Positions 8,695 to 17,194 of a stretch of 58,263 nt of DNA are shown here, in pieces. How positions within the stretch are numbered: position 1 is the first letter of the stretch; every line of letters begins with the position of its first letter. A program made the position numbers and the translations under genes. Under the pieces are notes generated by a model. It saw nothing but the letters and a program-made list of their open reading frames with translations, had not been told where the DNA came from and searched no databases. Origin of the DNA: Bacillota bacterium (lineage in GTDB: Bacteria; Bacillota; Sulfobacillia; Sulfobacillales; Sulfobacillaceae); NCBI GenBank assembly GCA_021797675.1, contig JAJZZH010000030.1, forward strand, positions 1 to 58,263. The letters are read 5' to 3'.

Positions 8695-8829
8695 CTAATC
8701 TTTGACTCGGGCCCGATACACGTTCAACCCAATCTTCTCGTCCCGACCTGGCCCTACCGACACATTGCCTTCGGTGCTGGCAATGATCGTGGTCTTACCC
8801 GATCTCGACGACCCGAAGGTTTCCGTCAA
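8695..8829 (-). CDS. Very small hypothetical protein with SGKTTIIASTEGN motif, possibly a gene remnant
   Basis: A 44-codon frame from a TTG at 8829 to TAG at 8695. It reads ETFGSSRSGKTTIIASTEGN and then EKIGLNVYRARVKD. The Gly/Ser-rich motif looks like a loop before a beta strand, but there is no full Walker A context. A stop sits two codons above the TTG and no ribosome site is visible, so this may be the 3' remnant of a longer gene. It was kept because the sequence is strikingly protein-like in an otherwise empty region. Confidence 0.35.
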   Translation of the reverse strand: MTETFGSSRSGKTTIIASTEGNVSVGPGRDEKIGLNVYRARVKD

Positions 8830-9102
8830 ATCGACCTAAAGATCTTGCCATCCGAGATCGGTCGACAGTTGTCAGGGAACCACCTCAAAGGCAGGATACT
8901 CCAATAGAGCAGCAAATGACAAGGGGCGGGTTCGACGATGCTTGGACTCTGTTTCGTGGCAGGCAGGACACCGCGCTACTCATGGTCGGGGATTGGTGGG
9001 ATATACCGCTCGCGGATAACAATTGAGGAATTGTAGAAGGTGTGCCTGACGCAAAATTAGCTGTTCCTGTTGGACAAATAACGGACCTGTTTGTACGCTT
9101 CT

Positions 9103-9819
9103 CTACCAAATTACTTCCCCCGCCAAATATTCGCCGATTACAATCCGTATCACAATCTGGTCTCCTACAGAAGTCACGTATCTATATCGACCTTGTTGAA
9201 CCGAAATCCAAATCGACGCCCCGGGAAACTGTTCAACCACCAACGACGCTCTACTACCGACCTCTGGCATTATGGAGCTCTCTGGGGGTGTCTCGAAGTG
9301 CTGACGCACCTCCGAAGTCAGTGAACTCAAAGGCGCCCAATAAACCCCTGATGGTTCGTCGAGCCTTGGCTCGTTCAAATCAAAGGCGGTGTGACCTTGG
9401 GCTAACTTCACCAACACCCGGTTTACGCGCTTAGCCTCTGCGTCAATTATAAGCTGACCATTCTGATCGTGAAATGCCATTTCTAGTCTACGGGAAAGGG
9501 CCGGACTATGCTGCAAGATTCGTCGTATTTTGTCACGATTTATGCTTTGAACCGAGCCCACGGCGGCGCATTCAATTAAGCACGCCACATACTCTTCATC
9601 CTCAGAGAAGCTTACGTTACATTCCCTACATGCAGGGACAGTGGATAAAGCTTCGGGCAACGGATCATCAAGAAATACTCGCGAAGGAACATGGTCACGT
9701 GAGTCAGGCTGATGAACGCCACAAAACACGCACCATCCTTGCTGCCGAACATCCCCATAGTTTGGGGTTCGTCGCAGAATAACACCATTTAAATCTTGCC
9801 CCGAACGTCTTTTGCTCAT
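9103..9819 (-). CDS. HNH-endonuclease-like protein with two CxxC knuckles
   Basis: 238 residues. The N-terminal part has CVFCG, then RDHVPSRVF, then CRECNVSFSEDEEY, which is the Cys4-type HNH pattern (two zinc knuckles around a DHxxP core). The rest (about residues 80-238) is unrecognised and ends in a beta-rich stretch. The start is very well marked by AAGGAGGT 9 bases before the ATG. Such proteins nick or cut DNA and are common in defence islands and phages. It stands between the vsr region and a small zinc-ribbon gene on the same strand. Nuclease activity is inferred from motifs only. Confidence 0.75.
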   Translation of the reverse strand: MSKRRSGQDLNGVILRRTPNYGDVRQQGWCVFCGVHQPDSRDHVPSRVFLDDPLPEALSTVPACRECNVSFSEDEEYVACLIECAAVGSVQSINRDKIRRILQHSPALSRRLEMAFHDQNGQLIIDAEAKRVNRVLVKLAQGHTAFDLNEPRLDEPSGVYWAPLSSLTSEVRQHFETPPESSIMPEVGSRASLVVEQFPGASIWISVQQGRYRYVTSVGDQIVIRIVIGEYLAGEVIW

Positions 9820-9920
9820 ATCCTACTACCTCCTTAAAGTAAATGCGAGCAAACGAGGATCTGGCATCGCATAAGCGCACGGCGTCGGATCTCCGAAAGC
9901 GGTGGTCAATTCCCGCAGGC

Positions 9921-10094
9921 TCATCGACCCTTTTGCCGCATGGCATCCCGACACGACGGACACCGGAACACCCGCTGCCGCGGACTAGCGGGATAGACTG
10001 TACCGCACTCTTGGCAGGTCGCGACCACCACCAACGTCAACCCGGCCATGTCGTTCAGCGGTTCGACCCATGCCGTCCAATTCTCTTGCTGCAT
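9921..10094 (-). CDS. Small zinc-ribbon protein
   Basis: 57 residues starting at the ATG at 10094, preceded by AAGGGGTG; a GTG at 10103 in frame sits inside that ribosome site and was rejected. The C-terminal half has CQECG and CPSC separated by about 17 residues, a rubredoxin-like zinc ribbon. Single-ribbon proteins of this size often accompany nucleases or transcription factors. No function can be assigned. Confidence 0.55.
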   Translation of the reverse strand: MQQENWTAWVEPLNDMAGLTLVVVATCQECGTVYPASPRQRVFRCPSCRDAMRQKGR

Positions 10095-10489
10095 AGCGAT
10101 CACCCCTTTTGGGGGAGCCTAGCAGAATTCCGATACAGAAATCCTGTTCACCTTGCATTGCGCCGACGTGACCCCTTGTCTATCACACGACCTGTTGAAG
10201 GAAAAGGGCCCTTCCTCGGCTTTCGGTGATTGTCCGATCGCGACCACGGCTTTACCTAAGATGTGTGCGCTCCCGGTCTCGTAGGGTACCTTCGGCTTCT
10301 GCCTAGAAAAAAGCTTTCGCCTACAACACGTGGGGGCAATTAGTGACGTCCTACCCCGGCGATTGACCGGGGATAAATCCGGCTCGTGCTCTGTTTTCAT
10401 CGCCGCGGGTGCCGGGCGTAGCGCGGCATGGGGAACTGTTCTGACAAATCCACGATGACGATGGTTGACCTTAGAAGATTCTGGTCGGA
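10095..10489. other. Gene-free region
   Basis: 395 bases between the zinc-ribbon gene and the end of the HEPN gene. A leftward 124-codon frame crosses it but is rich in Arg, Pro and Cys, has no ribosome site and matches nothing recognised. No terminator with a T-run was found for the HEPN operon. Confidence 0.4.
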
Positions 10490-11980
10490 TCATTGGGGAT
10501 TCCCGGCTGTGGCGCGAAGTAGTACAAGCCTTTCGATCGACTTGGCGATGCTGTCCGCGTGCGGCAGTTTGTCCTCGGCATGAAGAGCCATAATCTTTCT
10601 GATAAGGTGGGCAAAATGCACGACTGCCTTATCAACATCCCTTTCGATTGATGCACGTCTGCCGGCTCCGTGCACCCCTGCGCTTCTTTGGCGGTATAAG
10701 CCCTGTAATTGTTTATAAAGTTGAGTTCCATCGTCCGCAAGGCTATAAAGAAGAACAACACCATGCAGTCCGAAACGGTAAGTGGATTCACCAGCATTAG
10801 GTAGCAGTAAAGATTCCATGCCAACAACAGCCTCGACTAACTGGTCTTGCGGTAAATCCGTCGAACACGCGCGACCAAACCGCCACAGTGCTGATCGCAG
10901 CTCCTGGCTGTTTTCGACACTCTGTTCGATGGCTTCAACATGCCCACGCAATTGTTCCAGAACCTCATCATCAGCCTGAAATCCCGCCCACTGAGTCGTG
11001 CGCCGACGTAACATCCTTGACGTGTGCCGGTACGCTTTTGGCGATTGGATGCTCATGAGTACAATTCCCTCACCATTCTTCCATTGGTTGGGCTGGATGA
11101 GGGTAAGAGCCAATTTCAGGATATTCAGTTTTTCGGTTATTCTATCCGTGATGATGTCCATTTCAGATTCAGACTGTCGGACCCACATCTTAATCTCGCA
11201 TAATGTATCAGTCGGGGTTAACCCGAACATGTCATCCCATAATAGAGAGGAGGCACTTTGGGAAAGCAGAATGTTCCACTCGTCCCGAGGCAAATTTCGG
11301 AGCGTAATATCTCCCCCGAGCATTATACAGTCTTGGCTGGCAGGTAGCTGAAACGCCGGAATGAAGTAATAGGCGTTGACGGACACCTCGTCCTCAGCAA
11401 GAAGCCGGGCGTGCATTCTCGCCAGTTCGTTCAACATGCCATCACCCGGAACAGGCCACGTTGGGGACGGTTGCCCGCTACATGCCTCAATGATAAACAT
11501 GTCTTCCAGCCATTGGACCACTATCGGACGGATCACCGTATATACTGTCCATCGCGTCCACGCTTCTCTGTTCGGATCGGGGGCGGTTAGCGTAACGCGA
11601 GCCGCTCCGTGCTCCCACAAGTAATCCGTGACTTCATCTAGAACCCCCGCTTCCAACGCTTCCTTGAAAGGGTCGAAGATAGCCATCGCATTTGGTAACG
11701 CCATAGCGGACGCAGCCGCACCATTCTCCGTGGACCGCCAAATTGTATACAACCTTCGCTGTGGAATGAACTGATATACGAACGGAAGCACGTTCAGATA
11801 GGCATCTTTCAGAATTCTGTGTAATTGTGATAGGTCCATCACTTTCCTTTGACTCGGTGGAAGCTCTCTCTGTATCATCCTTTCATCCAACTCTACTCCT
11901 CCCATCACGCTTATTCTGAATAATAACGAGATCGGTTTTTGTTCTGTAATTGGGCCGCGCTCCAAAATGGCCCTCATCAC
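10490..11980 (-). CDS. Large protein with C-terminal Apea-like HEPN domain, candidate effector
   Basis: 496 residues. The first 330 are unrecognised. The C-terminal 150 fit Apea-type HEPN domains: an amphipathic LWRFGRACSTDLPQDQLVEA, then VVGMESLLLPNAGESTYRFG, then LYRQRSAGVHG with the R-x4-H ribonuclease motif, and a helix to the end. HEPN proteins with this motif are often RNases in abortive infection and toxin systems. Its GTG start overlaps the stop of the ImmA-like gene by 3 bases (GTGA), so it is translationally coupled as the third gene of an XRE-ImmA-HEPN operon. The domain call is good; effector function is inferred. Confidence 0.72.
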   Translation of the reverse strand: MMRAILERGPITEQKPISLLFRISVMGGVELDERMIQRELPPSQRKVMDLSQLHRILKDAYLNVLPFVYQFIPQRRLYTIWRSTENGAAASAMALPNAMAIFDPFKEALEAGVLDEVTDYLWEHGAARVTLTAPDPNREAWTRWTVYTVIRPIVVQWLEDMFIIEACSGQPSPTWPVPGDGMLNELARMHARLLAEDEVSVNAYYFIPAFQLPASQDCIMLGGDITLRNLPRDEWNILLSQSASSLLWDDMFGLTPTDTLCEIKMWVRQSESEMDIITDRITEKLNILKLALTLIQPNQWKNGEGIVLMSIQSPKAYRHTSRMLRRRTTQWAGFQADDEVLEQLRGHVEAIEQSVENSQELRSALWRFGRACSTDLPQDQLVEAVVGMESLLLPNAGESTYRFGLHGVVLLYSLADDGTQLYKQLQGLYRQRSAGVHGAGRRASIERDVDKAVVHFAHLIRKIMALHAEDKLPHADSIAKSIERLVLLRATAGNPQ

Positions 11981-12591
11981 CGCGGCCGTCCTTGGCGGTA
12001 GTAGTGCTCGTATTCCTCGTAGAGGCGGTCGCCGTGGCAGGCCGATGTCCAGGGAGCCACGTTTACCACCCAGCCATAGTCGGCCAGCGCCCGAATCATG
12101 GCGTTATATCCCACGCCGTATCGTCTGACTAAATGGGTAATCACACCGGTGCAGGTCTCATAGTAAGCCCACCTGGATAACGTGGCCGCTTGATTCAAGT
12201 GGCGGCGATCCAATTCCCGGTGCACATCCTCGGATGGGATCAGGATACTCCCGGCGAACGCATTACACTCCCATTCCTCAGCCGTAGGGCCTAACCATTG
12301 GTGGCCTAACTCGTGGGCTACGGTAAACCGTTGCACCCAGTGACGCCCATCCGTGTCGGGCACCACAATCGCCGTTTCCGTACAAAGCCCTTTATTGCCA
12401 TGTAGCAAGGTCTCGGGGGCACGGTGGACGTGGGAACCCAGGATGGAGGCGATGGCATCGATAGGGCGAGGGACTTGGCCCATGCTCTGCCCCCCACGCG
12501 CGATGGCCTCGTCAATCAATGCGTTGGTCGTATCGTGAATCTCCTGGAGCCTCTGTGTCATTCCCGGGATGTCTATGAGGTTACTTTTCAC
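11977..12591 (-). CDS. ImmA/IrrE-family metallopeptidase
   Basis: 204 residues. The zinc motif HELGHQWL (His-Glu-x-x-His) lies about 97 residues in, followed by EWECNAFAGSILIPSEDV, which is the third-ligand Glu region and the characteristic ImmA continuation. Family members cleave or destabilise XRE-type repressors (ImmA in ICEBs1, IrrE in Deinococcus). The GTG at 12591 is chosen because GGAG lies 7 bases upstream; a TTG at 12612 is the alternative. It overlaps the end of the XRE gene by 11 bases, the classic repressor/anti-repressor arrangement. Confidence in family is high. Confidence 0.9.
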   Translation of the reverse strand: MKSNLIDIPGMTQRLQEIHDTTNALIDEAIARGGQSMGQVPRPIDAIASILGSHVHRAPETLLHGNKGLCTETAIVVPDTDGRHWVQRFTVAHELGHQWLGPTAEEWECNAFAGSILIPSEDVHRELDRRHLNQAATLSRWAYYETCTGVITHLVRRYGVGYNAMIRALADYGWVVNVAPWTSACHGDRLYEEYEHYYRQGRPR

Positions 12592-12928
12592 GCTGATGCT
12601 CCAAGAATTCAATATATTCTAAGACCTTTTCCATTTTTTCGGCGCTGAGCCCATGCCCGCGAAACGCCATTTCCATAGACCGATCCGATGCACGCTCAGG
12701 ATCGACTCCCCGGACCAAATCTTCAATCGTGACCCCTAGCGCAGCCGCAATCGCCACCATGCGCGGGAAGGTGGTGCCCCCGAGCCCTGCTTCGAGCCGA
12801 ACAAGCTGCGTCCGAACCACTCCGACGTCCGCAGCCAGCTTGTCAACCGACATACCACGGCTCTTCCGCAGAGTTCGTACGCGCTGTCCGACGCGTTTCC
12901 AGATGACTTGCTTCTCATCACTGTCCAT
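12581..12928 (-). CDS. XRE-family HTH repressor
   Basis: 115 residues. Residues 10-70 are a Cro/CI helix-turn-helix: RVRTLRKSRGMSVDKLAADV, GVVRTQLVRLEAG, then the FPRMVAIAAALGVTIEDLV helix. The tail (ending EYIEFLEHQREK) likely forms the dimerisation helix. There is no ribosome site; the ATG lies 7 bases after a good -10 box, so translation is probably leaderless. As first gene of the XRE-ImmA-HEPN operon it probably represses its own promoter and is the likely target of the peptidase. Confidence 0.9.
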   Translation of the reverse strand: MDSDEKQVIWKRVGQRVRTLRKSRGMSVDKLAADVGVVRTQLVRLEAGLGGTTFPRMVAIAAALGVTIEDLVRGVDPERASDRSMEMAFRGHGLSAEKMEKVLEYIEFLEHQREK

Positions 12929-12935
12929 GCTACTT

Positions 12936-12963
12936 ATTATGGGAGATCCGGTGGTTTTGTCAT
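12936..12963 (-). promoter_or_regulatory. Promoter of the XRE-ImmA-HEPN operon, probably leaderless
   Basis: On the minus strand ATGACA (12963-12958), a 16-nt spacer and CATAAT (12941-12936) form a good sigma-A-type promoter. The XRE start codon follows the -10 box by only 7 bases, so the transcript should begin at or next to the ATG. Confidence 0.6.
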
Positions 12964-13014
12964 CTAGTTGTTTTTAACAGTCATGATTAGTAATAACAAT
13001 CGATGTGTTATATA

Positions 13015-13043
13015 TTGCAATGGTGCATAAAACAACCTATAAT
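13015..13043 (+). promoter_or_regulatory. Sigma-A-type promoter before the split gene
   Basis: TTGCAA (13015-13020), a 17-nt spacer and TATAAT (13038-13043) match the consensus closely. Transcription would start near 13050, about 210 bases before the next supported start codon at 13259. The leader contains no long gene with a ribosome site that I could support. Confidence 0.6.
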
Positions 13044-13258
13044 GTTCCTGTAGAGGTAAAGAACGCACGCGATCATGCGGCACCCCAGGACGAGAAAAAG
13101 CTATTCAATGAGAGTTTTTTGGGGAGCAGACACAGGAGGGATGAGCCGAAGCGTCATGGGGTTCCTTGGAACCCGTACCATTCCATCTCCGGGCGGGAGG
13201 TGGCCCATCCCCGGGCATCACTGTGCCCATCACTCAACTCATTCACGGAGGATAAAGC

Positions 13259-13949
13259 ATGCATCATTTGTCTTGGTCTAGCCCGCACCACGAGGTGGCT
13301 GAAGCCTTGGCTGCTCTGACTCCATCCAAAGGGATCATCGTGGGCCCCAGGTGGGTGGATATCGCGACGTCCGGCGAACTCGGAAGGCAACTCCGACGGG
13401 GACGCATCTCGGAATTGGTGACTGGGATCTATATTTCTCGGCAGGGAGATGTGGCAGAGACGATGCAAACCCTCGGCTTGCTCGCCGCCGTCGATGCGGC
13501 CCGCTTTGCCGCTGCGGACAAGGTATTCCGTGAACGGAATCCTGCCCCCCCCGTAGGGCACTTTGTTCCACGCCGGGCCAAACACACGAAGTTGGTGGCG
13601 CATGGGTGGGGTCGAAGCAGCGGGGGCCCGATGGGCTGTGCGCAAGTGCGTGGCCTGGATCGCACGCTGGCCGCATCCAGAGATTTCGTCCTATCCCAGC
13701 ATCAAGCCCGATAGGTGGCAGTGTTATCGCTGGGGCCTCATGATACCGTCAAGGAGGGGACTGGTTTTGGCTGACGTGACCATCGACACCGATTGTGCCC
13801 ACATTACAGTGACGGGAAAAGGCCACGACGGGCACGAGTTTTTGTTGGACCATGCCCTCCATCAGCTGCTGGCTGAATATCGGCTGACGTATGGTCGTCC
13901 TGCGACCGTGGCGGTCCTCAATGCCCTGGCCGGGTATCACGGACGATAA
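13259..13949 (+). pseudogene. Hypothetical gene split by an apparent frameshift
   Basis: An ATG with GGAGG 7 bases upstream opens a frame whose first 120 codons look coding (ALTPSKGIIVGPRWVDIATS, FRERNPAPPVGHFVP). This frame then becomes Gly/Arg-rich and stops at 13714. A second frame, from about 13610 to 13949, continues with ARWAVRKCVAWIARWPHPE and VTIDTDCAHITVTGKGHDGH. A single +1 change between 13600 and 13625, where two G-runs occur, would join them into about 230 residues. No family is recognised. It is followed at once by a strong terminator, which supports one gene. Confidence 0.5.
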
Positions 13950-13967
13950 TCACAGGAAAGTGATTCC

Positions 13968-14000
13968 GACCGGGTGGCCACCCGGTCTTTTTTTATTTTT
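13968..14000 (+). terminator. Strong intrinsic terminator
   Basis: A perfect GC-rich palindrome (GACCGGGTGG / CCACCCGGTC) at 13968-13987 is followed by TTTTTTATTTTT. It separates the split gene from the Tad operon. Confidence 0.85.
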
Positions 14001-14032
14001 GCGGGGCATTCCCGCGGAAGGAGGTGAGACCC

Positions 14033-14239
14033 ATGGGACTGTCATTGCAGCAGGCCCGTGACGAAGGACGCGAACTGTTCCGGCCCCGAGAAGTCGCGCA
14101 GATGGGCGGGTTTTCCGAAGCGTTCGTGCGTCGCCTGATTGCCTCGGGGAAGTTGGATTCCGTGCGCATCGGGGCGGCCGTGCGCGTGCGCTTTGACGCT
14201 GTCGAACGGCTCATTACGCAGGGGGTGTCGGATGGCTAA
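14033..14239 (+). CDS. Small HTH (excisionase-like) DNA-binding protein
   Basis: 68 residues. The pattern FRPREVAQMGGFSEAFVRRL, then SGKLDSVRIGAAVRVRFDAVERL, is that of excisionase/MerR-like helix-turn-helix_17 proteins. The ATG at 14033 is preceded by GGAGGTG at 6 bases. On an integrated element it could be the recombination directionality factor for the serine integrase, or a regulator of the Tad operon it heads. The serine integrase lies 20 kb away, so an Xis role is only a possibility. Confidence 0.7.
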   Translation: MGLSLQQARDEGRELFRPREVAQMGGFSEAFVRRLIASGKLDSVRIGAAVRVRFDAVERLITQGVSDG

Positions 14240-14411
14240 ACCTGATGGCCGCTATCGCCGAGCGGCTGCGGATTATACCGGATTACCGGTCGAGTCGCCC
14301 GTAGTCGGGCAGATGGCGTCACAGGCCGCGTCGATGGCCGATTGGGCGGCCTTGGAGTTTCTTCGCGACCAAGCCCAAAAACTTCATCAAGGATCTCCGT
14401 CGCAACGGTGA
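14232..14411 (+). CDS. Small hypothetical protein coupled to the HTH gene
   Basis: 59 residues, starting at an ATG that overlaps the HTH gene's stop by 8 bases. Ala-rich and partly helical (MASQAASMADWAALEFLRDQ). No family is recognised. The overlap argues for translation with the upstream gene, and the downstream TadZ gene follows with its own ribosome site. Confidence 0.5.
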   Translation: MAKPDGRYRRAAADYTGLPVESPVVGQMASQAASMADWAALEFLRDQAQKLHQGSPSQR

Positions 14412-14480
14412 CCGTGAGACTCGCGGCCATCGACGGATGGGATTCTATTATGCACGCAAACGAAGGAGGTGTTTCTCTTG

Positions 14481-15854
14481 ATGCCAGCCCAACCGAGGAC
14501 CCGATCGTCCACCGGGACGGTGACCCTGGTCGGTTTGCCGGAACCGCATGCCACGCGCCTGAGCGCGACCCTGCAAGACACGTTGGGGGTGACCTGCGTC
14601 GTGGTCGAGACCGTGGATGCTATCCTGCCGGAATCATGGATTCTTTGCACGCCCGACTGGGTCGATGGGATCGTCAATCACCTGTTTCAACCATCCGAAG
14701 GTGCTCTGGCCAGGATGGCCGTGCTCTGGGGCAATCGTCCACTCGATGCTCGGACCCAGCGTTGGACCGACCAGGGATTGACGGTGTTGACCGGCGCGTT
14801 GCCCCAGCCGGTCCTGGAGTGGGCCCAAGCGGCGATAGCTCGTCTCCCGGACAACGACCTCTGGGCATGGCAAGAGTCGCCGTCGGTCTCCAACAGGGAA
14901 GCCTGGACCTGGGGCACCCCAGAATCGGAGCCCGGGTTGATGCCAGTCACTGGACCGGGCTCTCGCTTCTCTGCCGGGTGGAGTCCCTTGAGAGACTCGC
15001 ATCCGGCCGCCCTACCAAGGATGGGGGAACGACGCCAGGAGGGTCGCATGGTGGCTCTGTATTCATCCGGCGGTGGGGTGGGCAAAACGACCACGGCGGT
15101 CTATTTAGCCACCCTGGCGGCTGGGCGACGTCATCCCGCCACCGTGCTCGAAATGGATGAAGACCGCCGAGGGATTCTGACCTATTGGAATCAACGGCCC
15201 CGCGGGGAAGGCCTCGATAGCATTCCGGCCGCCGACTGGACCGATCCAGGACGGTTGGCCGAACGGTTGGCGACTTTGGCGGTGACCGTGACGCCTCGGC
15301 TGATGGTGGTGCCCATGGCCGGCACGGTCACGGGACTGCAATATCCGGTGGACAATGGAGAGGCGGCCATCGCCCACCTCCTGGCTTGGGCGCGGCAGCA
15401 CGGGGGATGGACGTTTGTCGACCTCCCGGCTCGCTTGCGCGACCACACGATTTTGAGCGTCTTGAAAATCGTGGACCAGGTGCTTTGGGTGGTCGAACCC
15501 ACCGAATTGATGCTGGATTCGAGTCGCCTGTACCTCGACTTGCTGGAACAGTTGGGGCCGGATGGCGTGGCAGTGGTGCGCAAGGTGTCGTTGTTGGTCA
15601 ATAAGGTCGAAAAAGCCCGAGCGGCGCGTCTGGATTCGCGAGCCTTCGCGGAGGCCTTGGGATTGCCGCTCCTGGGGTCGATTGCCTCCAATCCGGTGAA
15701 ATACTTGAGCGGGATTAATCAGCATCGGATTGACCCGACGCCCGAATGGGACCACGTGGCGGATCGACTCGGCATTCCGAATGCAGAGGCCCCGGGTGGG
15801 CGCTCCAGAGGGTGGCTACGATCCCGGGGACGTCGAAAGGAGCACGAGCAATGA
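14481..15854 (+). CDS. TadZ/CpaE-like pilus assembly ATPase
   Basis: 457 residues from the ATG at 14481, 10 bases after AAGGAGGT. An N-terminal, probably degenerate receiver-like region (to about residue 150) precedes a ParA/MinD domain with SSGGGVGKTTTAVYLA as Walker A, LEMDEDRRG as switch I, and FVDLPARLRDH in the Walker B region. Such ATPases localise the Tad secretion apparatus. The stop overlaps the start of the TadA gene by ATGA, so the two are coupled. Position directly before TadA, TadB and TadC makes the assignment firm. Confidence 0.85.
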   Translation: MPAQPRTRSSTGTVTLVGLPEPHATRLSATLQDTLGVTCVVVETVDAILPESWILCTPDWVDGIVNHLFQPSEGALARMAVLWGNRPLDARTQRWTDQGLTVLTGALPQPVLEWAQAAIARLPDNDLWAWQESPSVSNREAWTWGTPESEPGLMPVTGPGSRFSAGWSPLRDSHPAALPRMGERRQEGRMVALYSSGGGVGKTTTAVYLATLAAGRRHPATVLEMDEDRRGILTYWNQRPRGEGLDSIPAADWTDPGRLAERLATLAVTVTPRLMVVPMAGTVTGLQYPVDNGEAAIAHLLAWARQHGGWTFVDLPARLRDHTILSVLKIVDQVLWVVEPTELMLDSSRLYLDLLEQLGPDGVAVVRKVSLLVNKVEKARAARLDSRAFAEALGLPLLGSIASNPVKYLSGINQHRIDPTPEWDHVADRLGIPNAEAPGGRSRGWLRSRGRRKEHEQ

Positions 15855-17194
15855 TGAACTCTCCATTTACCAATCATCGGATCAACCTGGCGGACCGGGC
15901 CGTGGAAGCCCAACGGGCGGCTGGCCTCAAGGTCGTGGAAGACGATCCGGTGGTCGATGCGATTCGCACGGTCCGGGAACGGTTAGCCGAAGCGGGCAGC
16001 GGAACGGCCATGACCGCCGAAGTGGCCATGGCATTCGCTAAGCGGGTGTTGGCCGAGTTGTCGCTGACCGAAGCGGAACGGGCGGATGCCCTGGAGGCGT
16101 TTCAACGCGACCAATTTGGCTACGGTCCCCTGGACCCCTATATGCGGGATCCGTCCGTGACGGAAATCCTGGTCGATGGGCCACAGCATGTGGATGTGGA
16201 ACGCCATGGGCAGTTGGAGACCGTGCCCGTGACCTGGCGATCCAACGCGCAGCTGCACGAATATCTGAAGGCGTTAATTCAGCATACCGGTCGGCCCTTA
16301 GATTTGGCGCATCCCATTGTCAATGCCGAAGTCCAAGGCCATCGGATCAACATCACTTCCGCGCCGGTCACCACGGTCGACACGCTGAACATTCGGAAAT
16401 CCGTCGCCCAAACCCAACGGTATACGCCGCAGGAGTATGTGGCCAGTGGGGCGATTGATGTGGTGGGCATGCGTCTGCTGTTGCTTCTGTATCGGGCCGG
16501 GGTGAACATGCTCCTGTGTGGACTCACGGGCAGTGGGAAAACCACGGTGGCCCGCATCCTGACGGAGTATGGCGCCCGCGATGATGTGCGCTTTATTGCC
16601 TTAGAGGACACGCGAGAGTTAGAACTGCAAGTCCCCCGTTTTATTGGCATGCAGACCGTGGAACGCAGTGAGCGACCCGTATCCATGGATGAGCTCTTTG
16701 CCACCGTGAAACGCAAGCGTCCGGATCGGATTCTGATTGGCGAGGTCCGGGAAGGGATTCAGGCCGTGCCGTATCTCATGGCCATTATGGCCGGTCATGA
16801 CGGGACCTTGGGCACGATGCACGCGGGGACGCCCGAGGACGCGTTTCACAACTTCGTCTTTTTCCTATCCTCGGCCGGAATGAACGTCAATGAGCAATTC
16901 CTGATGCAGGTGCTCTATCACGCGGTGCAGGTGATTGTGCTGGTGACCCGATTTGCTCGGGGACAGCGACGGATTACGCGCATTGTGGCGGTCGACCCGT
17001 CCGGGAGTTTCCATGACCTCTACCGATGGAATTATCGCGGCCGCCAATGGGAATGGCTGCAGCCCTTACCCACCGCGCTGGAAGAACGCTGCTTTGTGGC
17101 GGAAGTCCCCCTCCCGACTCCCGATGATCCGGTGACCCTCGACGATTTGGTCCCCGAGGCCTTGGATGCCTGGCGGGACGAGGAGCCGGGGTAA
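15851..17194 (+). CDS. TadA/CpaF-type secretion ATPase
   Basis: 447 residues from the ATG at 15851, within an ATGA overlap and after AAAGGAG. The N-terminal domain carries FGYGPLDPYMRDPSVTEILV, diagnostic for CpaF. The RecA-like domain has CGLTGSGKTTVARIL (Walker A), an Asp-box LEDTRELEL, RILIGEVREG (Walker B) and GTMHAGTPEDA (His box). It powers pilus extension and perhaps retraction from the cytoplasmic face. The next gene's ATG shares the last base of this stop codon. Family assignment is very secure. Confidence 0.95.
   Translation: MMNSPFTNHRINLADRAVEAQRAAGLKVVEDDPVVDAIRTVRERLAEAGSGTAMTAEVAMAFAKRVLAELSLTEAERADALEAFQRDQFGYGPLDPYMRDPSVTEILVDGPQHVDVERHGQLETVPVTWRSNAQLHEYLKALIQHTGRPLDLAHPIVNAEVQGHRINITSAPVTTVDTLNIRKSVAQTQRYTPQEYVASGAIDVVGMRLLLLLYRAGVNMLLCGLTGSGKTTVARILTEYGARDDVRFIALEDTRELELQVPRFIGMQTVERSERPVSMDELFATVKRKRPDRILIGEVREGIQAVPYLMAIMAGHDGTLGTMHAGTPEDAFHNFVFFLSSAGMNVNEQFLMQVLYHAVQVIVLVTRFARGQRRITRIVAVDPSGSFHDLYRWNYRGRQWEWLQPLPTALEERCFVAEVPLPTPDDPVTLDDLVPEALDAWRDEEPG

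Noticed and set aside
8931-9024. Short plus-strand frame with WTLFRGRQDTALLMVGDWWD
   Set aside because: Protein-like but only about 30 codons, with no ribosome site and no family match.
10119-10493. Leftward 124-codon frame after the HEPN gene
   Set aside because: No ribosome site, composition biased to Arg, Pro and Cys, no recognisable domain.
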